Assembly (NCBI RefSeq): GCF_002095575.1
Contig: NZ_MLJJ01000011.1
Location: 1 to 64,000 of the forward strand
Origin: Pantoea septica
Lineage (GTDB): Bacteria > Pseudomonadota > Gammaproteobacteria > Enterobacterales > Enterobacteriaceae
Length of the DNA: 64,000 nt
Reading direction: 5' to 3'
In this document: positions 59,712-64,000 of the stretch, one piece after another
Layout of the letters: every line of letters starts with the position of its first letter
Numbering within the stretch: position 1 is the first letter of the stretch
Program-made: the position numbers and the translations under genes
The notes under the pieces: generated by a model
Database searches by the model: none
The model's input: only the letters and a program-made list of their open reading frames with translations
What the model was told of the DNA's origin: nothing

Positions 59712-60817
59712 ATTTTCTGTTTGTTTTTCCGTCGCGCCAGCTGCTTGTCCAGCCTGGCGGAAATAAAATCATGGATATCGTTAAGCTTGCGTGCATCCAG
59801 CTTATAAAGCTGTTCAGCTGGATGATGAAACTGGTAGAGCGCCTCAAAGACGAACGAGGAGGGCGCGATGTGGTCTGGGCCAATCAACAGCACGTCGCCA
59901 AGAGGACGTTGCTCCTCAACGCTGCACGGCCCGTATATCAGGATCACCGGCACCTGCTGCGCGTCCGCGATATAGACATTCCCGGAGTCAGAGGCGACGT
60001 AAAAGTCCATTTCGCCAATGGCGGCCGGCAGGCTCTCTAGCGGAAGCTTACCGATGAGATTAACAATATTCTCTCGCTCGCCGGTTACCTTGAAAAGCTC
60101 CTGCAGGCGGGTCTGCTCATTGGGGGCGCCAAAGGCGTAAAAAGTGCAGGATAAATCGTCCAGGCTATCGAACAGCGTTTTCCAGATGGCGGGTGGAATG
60201 GTTTTGGCCTGGTTGCCTGCGGTAATGCTAAAGCCGATCCTGACGCCCTGACCCGAATAAATCTCTTCCGGCAGATTCTCTGGTTGCCAGAGCGGGCGGG
60301 TAGCGTGAGTCGGGTAGCTCTCTTTAGTAAAAGAACGATCGGCCAGTTTCAAATAGTTCTCGACCGTTAGCGTGTTTTTTTCATGGCTGACCACGCCGCT
60401 GGCGGTCAGGTAAAAAATGTCCTGATAGGCTTTGCGCTTATAGGTGGTTAAAAATTGCTTATTGCTGGCGTTGCAGCAGGCGGCGATAAATAAATTCAGG
60501 TTGTTGGGATGCAGCAGATAGATATTGTCGTAACGATTTAGAAGCCGCCATATCAGCCTGAACTTCTTTATCAGGCTGCTTTTGTGATCTTCGATATACC
60601 AGAGGGTGTCCAGCGTATCATCGCGCTCCGCCAGCGGTGCAACGCTGCGGCTTAGCAGCGCATCGCTTTTTTGCAGATGGGCAAGCAGCGGCGTGATATT
60701 CACGAAATCGCCGATTTTTGCTGTCTGAATCACAAGGTTTTTACCCGTGCGGGGATGCAGCAGCTTCATCATCCACTTGACCGGCAGAAACAGCAGAAAA
60801 AGTATTACGTAATTCAA
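59708..60817 (-). CDS. GT9-type glycosyltransferase (heptosyltransferase-like)
   Basis: A 369-aa protein with a hydrophobic N-terminus (MNYVILFLLFLPVKWMMK), the GT9 features NLVIQTAKIGDFVNITPLLAHL and YVASDSGNVYIADAQQVPVILIYG (cf. GxDSGxxHxA in heptosyltransferases, here with Asn in place of the usual His). It probably transfers a heptose or hexose to the outer core; donor not deducible. Very basic C-terminus. Coupled to waaH by a 4-base overlap. Confidence 0.75.
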   Translation of the reverse strand: MNYVILFLLFLPVKWMMKLLHPRTGKNLVIQTAKIGDFVNITPLLAHLQKSDALLSRSVAPLAERDDTLDTLWYIEDHKSSLIKKFRLIWRLLNRYDNIYLLHPNNLNLFIAACCNASNKQFLTTYKRKAYQDIFYLTASGVVSHEKNTLTVENYLKLADRSFTKESYPTHATRPLWQPENLPEEIYSGQGVRIGFSITAGNQAKTIPPAIWKTLFDSLDDLSCTFYAFGAPNEQTRLQELFKVTGERENIVNLIGKLPLESLPAAIGEMDFYVASDSGNVYIADAQQVPVILIYGPCSVEEQRPLGDVLLIGPDHIAPSSFVFEALYQFHHPAEQLYKLDARKLNDIHDFISARLDKQLARRKNKQKI

Positions 60818-60859
60818 AATATTTTCCCTTTATCCGGTCACGCCGAAAGGGAGACCTTT

Positions 60860-62002
60860 TTAGCTCGTAAGCTGCGGAGCGGCAGATAATTCCGTATGCG
60901 ACCGCTGCGCAAGCTGTAGATACTGTTCGCAAATAACGGAGAGACTATAAATGCTTAGGTCGAGATGTTGCAACTCGGGCGGACAATGATAGATTTCACG
61001 CATTTTCTCCGCCAGAGAGGCGGCGTTCATCTCAGCGAGCCCGCGCGCCAAATCGTGCGTCAGGATCGTTGCCGGCCCGCCCGGGCAGCGCGTGCTGACG
61101 ACCGGCGTCTGGCAGATCAAGGCTTCGACCAGCACATTGCCGAATCCTTCGCTATCGGAGCTGACGACCAGCAGCCGGGCATGGCGTATCCAGGGATAGG
61201 GATTCGCCTGAAATCCCTGAAAGATCAACCGTTCTGCAATACCCAGGCTATCCGCCAGGCGGCGCAGCTGCGCCGTGCGTTCAGGGCTGCCCTGGCCAAG
61301 CAGCACCAGCGGAGCCTGAATACCGCTTTGCGCATAGGCTTCAAGCAGCCTGTCGTGGCGTTTGGTTTCGTGGAAGCGACCCACATGGAGAATAAAATCG
61401 GTGCCGGCCAGCGGGCAGGGTTTCGCCGCTAGCTGTATGATCTGTTCGAAATCGAATGGATTGGCGATCACCTGGGTACGGCTCGGTCGTACGCCAACGT
61501 TTTCAATTAAATCCTCAAGCACATAGGGCGAGACGGCGATCAGCTGGCTGTCCTGGTAGACATGGCGTATTTTTAAGCGTTTCAGCCATAGAGAGAATCC
61601 CGTCTTACGCGCCAGGTAAGAGGCTGAAAAGACGCCGTGCAGGCAGTACCAGGTTTTATCAGGATCCAGCACGCGCGAGTGCTTGACGATACGATCGGTT
61701 TTATGGAGATGTGAAAGCGCCAGGTCGAACGCGCCCTCAGCCTTTTGCGCCTGGTTAACGGCCTGATCGAGCAGGCGCGCGCGACGATGCGTTTCGGTGA
61801 GTTTACGCCAGGGCAGTTTACAGCGATCTTTAATCACCTTGTAATCGACGCCTTCAGGAATAGGGTAGTCGCATACGCTACGTAAAGAGAAGAGCGAGAC
61901 GCGATGTCCCAGCGCCGCCATCCCTTCCGCCAGCGTCAGCACGACTTTTTCAGCGCCTCCGCCAGGCAAGCCATCAATGATCATCAGTATGCGTTTCGAC
62001 AA
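60860..62002 (-). CDS. WabH-like GlcNAc transferase (GT4)
   Basis: A 380-aa GT4 enzyme. MIIDGLPGGGAEKVVLTLAE, LHKTDRIVKHSRVLD, FILHVGRFHETKRHDRLLEA and SSDSEGFGNVLVEALICQTP follow the Klebsiella WabH pattern as I recall it. WabH adds GlcNAc to the core galacturonic acid placed by WabG. Both WabG-like and WabN-like genes are here, which strengthens the call. First gene of the minus-strand run ending at coaD. Confidence 0.78.
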   Translation of the reverse strand: MSKRILMIIDGLPGGGAEKVVLTLAEGMAALGHRVSLFSLRSVCDYPIPEGVDYKVIKDRCKLPWRKLTETHRRARLLDQAVNQAQKAEGAFDLALSHLHKTDRIVKHSRVLDPDKTWYCLHGVFSASYLARKTGFSLWLKRLKIRHVYQDSQLIAVSPYVLEDLIENVGVRPSRTQVIANPFDFEQIIQLAAKPCPLAGTDFILHVGRFHETKRHDRLLEAYAQSGIQAPLVLLGQGSPERTAQLRRLADSLGIAERLIFQGFQANPYPWIRHARLLVVSSDSEGFGNVLVEALICQTPVVSTRCPGGPATILTHDLARGLAEMNAASLAEKMREIYHCPPELQHLDLSIYSLSVICEQYLQLAQRSHTELSAAPQLTS

Positions 62003-62314
62003 AATACCTACCTCAACATGCCAGCCTGTATAGAGTGAAACCTAAGGCTGTCTCGACCTGGCAGCAAAAAAGTGTATAAAACTAATCTCGTTATCGCGCA
62101 ATTTTAAAGGAGTCGCGACAGAAAATCCTAACCTTGCTTTTCATAACCTTAACTTAACAACACGTAAGAAATTACAGTGTAAATAAGTTTAGTTTAACCA
62201 AACATGCTCTGCTTTAAGAGAAGCAAGGAGGGGCCGCGGTTAAATTTTTTGCGACTTGTGCTCAGCCTGCGTAACATAACGCTTTATAGCGACACCTCGT
62301 ATTACGGATAAGTC
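62003..62314. promoter_or_regulatory. Divergent promoter region of the LPS genes
   Basis: A 312-base AT-rich gap between the wabH-like and wabN-like genes, so it must hold both promoters. No JUMPstart/ops element (GGCGGTAGC) is present. I see no confident -35/-10 pair or operator. Confidence 0.45.
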
Positions 62315-63292
62315 ATGGAAAAACCAGCTTTTTTAATTACGCTTGATACTGAAGGCGATAACCTGTGGCGCAACCGCAGCGGCCAGGTCACGACGCATAA
62401 CGTCCGTTTTCTGCCGCGTTTTCAGTCGCTTTGTGAAAAATATGATTTTAAACCGACCTGGCTGACCAATTACGAGATGGCGAGCGATCCCGACTATGTC
62501 GATTTTGCCCGCGATTTTCTGGCGCGCGGACAAGGTGAAGTGGGTATGCACCTGCACGCCTGGCATAGTCCGCCCGCTCACGCGCTGACCGATGATGACT
62601 GGCGCTATCAACCCTACCTTATCGAATATCCTGAGCAGATCCTGCGCGACAAGGTCGCCTTTATGACCGATCTGCTGGAGGAGACGTTTCAGACCAAAAT
62701 GCGCAGCCATCGCGCAGGCCGTTGGGCGTTCAACGAAATCTACGCGCAGGCGCTGGTGGATAACGGCTACCTTGTCGACTGTTCCGTCACGCCGCGCGTC
62801 GACTGGCGCGCCTCTGCCGGCGCGCCGCAGGGAAAGGGCGGCACCGATTACAGCCGTTTCCCTGACCACGCCTATTTTCTCGATCTCAACGATATCTCGC
62901 AGCCTGGCCAGTCAGACCTGCTGGAAGTGCCTATGAGCATCCAGTATCGGCACGGGATTTTTGCCAGCCGATTGAAAAAAACCTGGGATAGCCTGCGCGG
63001 CAAGCGGCGGGGTCCTTCCGTAAACTGGCTCCGGCCGGTCGACGGCAACGTCGCGCAGATGAAGCGAGTGGCAGAGCAGTGCTTGAGCCAGGGCAGCGAC
63101 TACGTAGAGTTTATGCTGCACTCTTCCGAATTCATGCCCGACGGCAGCCCGACCTTTAAAAATGAGGCGGATATTGAGCGTTTGTATGACGATCTGGAGC
63201 AACTGTTTAGCTGGCTGCAGAGCCGCACTCAGGGCCTGACGCTGACCGAGTTTGCCGTGCAGAAAAAGCAGCAGTTACTCCTCGCGGTATAG
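62315..63292 (+). CDS. WabN-like LPS core polysaccharide deacetylase
   Basis: A 325-aa polysaccharide-deacetylase-like protein: LITLDTEGDNLW at the N-terminus (catalytic Asp pair), GEVGMHLHAW (metal-binding His-X-His), SHRAGRWAFNEIYA and MLHSSEFMPDGSPTF. It matches Klebsiella WabN, which deacetylates the core GlcNAc to GlcN after WabH. It faces away from the wabH-like gene. Its 3' end overlaps the next convergent gene by 18 bases. Confidence 0.8.
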   Translation: MEKPAFLITLDTEGDNLWRNRSGQVTTHNVRFLPRFQSLCEKYDFKPTWLTNYEMASDPDYVDFARDFLARGQGEVGMHLHAWHSPPAHALTDDDWRYQPYLIEYPEQILRDKVAFMTDLLEETFQTKMRSHRAGRWAFNEIYAQALVDNGYLVDCSVTPRVDWRASAGAPQGKGGTDYSRFPDHAYFLDLNDISQPGQSDLLEVPMSIQYRHGIFASRLKKTWDSLRGKRRGPSVNWLRPVDGNVAQMKRVAEQCLSQGSDYVEFMLHSSEFMPDGSPTFKNEADIERLYDDLEQLFSWLQSRTQGLTLTEFAVQKKQQLLLAV

Positions 63293-64000
63293 CGCCGCAG
63301 CAGGCTTTTTTTTGCCAATGCGGCGTAGTGAAGAAAAAAAGGTATCCAGACCGGGATAGCGCATCTGCCAGTACTTCTTCGGTCTGCAGTAGCCTCGACA
63401 CAGCACGGCGGCGGCTTTCAGCGCTTTTCGGGTATCGGCGGAGTAGTAGTAGTAGCCATGCAGCGCCTTTGACATGCTTTTTACTTCGCTAAAGCAGTTC
63501 AGCATCATGCCCGTCGCCAGCCTTTGAAAATCAGGCTCACTGCGTCTCGCTTCAGCCATCGTCCTTATTTTTTCCAGCGCGAACAGCATGTCGCTGATAT
63601 CGCCTGGACGAACGTTGCGCGTTATGCCGCGGCGGTTGTCGCGGTAGTAATAAAGCGTGTTCTCCAGATGGCTAATCCGGCGCGTTTTGAAGTACTGAAA
63701 GGGCGTAAAAATAACATCTTCATAGCGACGGCCATCTTCGAAACGCTCATCAGCCAGCAGGGTATGGCGATAGATGCGGTTCCACAAGTGCCACATTGCG
63801 CGTTGAAACAGCGGTTGCAAGCAGGCGAGCCCCTGCGAAGAAAAATCATAGGGCGTTCGCTGCGCCGTTTCGCTCTGCGGCGCGACAGGCGGCGTCTCAT
63901 CAAAGCGTGCATAGTTGAAATCAATCAGGTCATCGCTGCCTGCAAGCAGCACGGGCTTAATGACCGCATAGTAGTTGCTGCTTACCAGGTCGTCGCCGTC
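63275..64000 (-). CDS. GT2 glycosyltransferase, partial at window end
   Basis: The frame stays open to the window edge. The first visible residues DGDDLVSSNYYAVIKP include the GT2 DXD-type motif (DGDD), so about 90 N-terminal residues lie outside. The C-terminal part has LWNRIYRHTLLADERFEDG, RYEDVIFTPFQYF and YYYRDNRRGITRNV, typical of WaaH/EpsE-like GT2 enzymes. Likely another LPS core or O-unit transferase. Confidence 0.75.
   Translation of the reverse strand, partial: DGDDLVSSNYYAVIKPVLLAGSDDLIDFNYARFDETPPVAPQSETAQRTPYDFSSQGLACLQPLFQRAMWHLWNRIYRHTLLADERFEDGRRYEDVIFTPFQYFKTRRISHLENTLYYYRDNRRGITRNVRPGDISDMLFALEKIRTMAEARRSEPDFQRLATGMMLNCFSEVKSMSKALHGYYYYSADTRKALKAAAVLCRGYCRPKKYWQMRYPGLDTFFSSLRRIGKKKPAAALYREE

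Overview
The window reads as the chromosome of an enterobacterium (order Enterobacterales). Gene order and protein sequence follow the E. coli polA-glnA, gmk-recG and rph-pyrE-waaA segments closely. However, yihF/yihG, gltS and dinD are missing from their E. coli places, and the lipopolysaccharide (LPS) core genes are of the Klebsiella/Serratia type (WabG, WabH, WabN, WaaE). My best guess is Erwiniaceae (Pantoea/Mixta/Erwinia-like); that is inference from content, not a database result.

Layout. 1-3.2 kb: mobB/mobA (molybdenum cofactor), yihD, and the srkA-dsbA pair. 3.5-10.1 kb: polA, Spot 42 RNA, engB, CsrC RNA, yihI, an unlisted small membrane protein, hemN. 10.1-14.8 kb: the small protein yshB and the nitrogen operon glnA-glnL-glnG with its sigma-54 promoter, NtrC boxes and internal glnL promoter. 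14.9-23.1 kb: typA, yihX-yihY-dtd-fabY, yicH, and xanP with a PurR-like operator. 23.2-29.0 kb: gmk-rpoZ-spoT-trmH-recG. 29.3-31.6 kb: ligB and yicG.

31.6-44.8 kb, between yicG and yicC, is an accessory region. It holds a half-length O-antigen-type flippase gene, an unknown 88-aa protein, an SRPBCC protein, a D-serine dehydratase/D-threonine aldolase-like enzyme, lpxP, small degraded ORFs, and then a four-fold tandem array (37.1-44.4 kb, all on the minus strand). Each array unit is a DUF3289-type gene overlapping a DUF943-type gene that encodes a single-pass membrane protein. The DUF3289-type proteins are nearly identical except for one patch of about 55 residues, and the DUF943-type partners are diverged. 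Units carry copies or tails of a phage-primase-like fragment and a 58-aa ORF. One DUF943-type gene is frameshifted in an A8 tract, and a miniature IS481-family element with intact ends sits at the stop codon of another. A phage antiterminator-Q-like fragment lies next to the array. The array looks like a diversifying effector/immunity-type locus; its function is inferred, not shown.

44.8-56.4 kb returns to the core: yicC, a DUF3574 lipoprotein and a NupC-type transporter inserted before rph, rph-pyrE with its attenuator, slmA, dut-coaBC, radC, rpmB-rpmG, mutM, then coaD-waaE-waaA. 56.4-64.0 kb: LPS core genes wabG, waaQ, waaH(yibD)-like, a GT9, and a wabH-like gene on the minus strand, with a divergent wabN-like deacetylase and a GT2 gene cut by the window end. 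WabH-like plus WabN-like would add GlcNAc to the core and deacetylate it to GlcN. No tRNA, rRNA or CRISPR array was seen.
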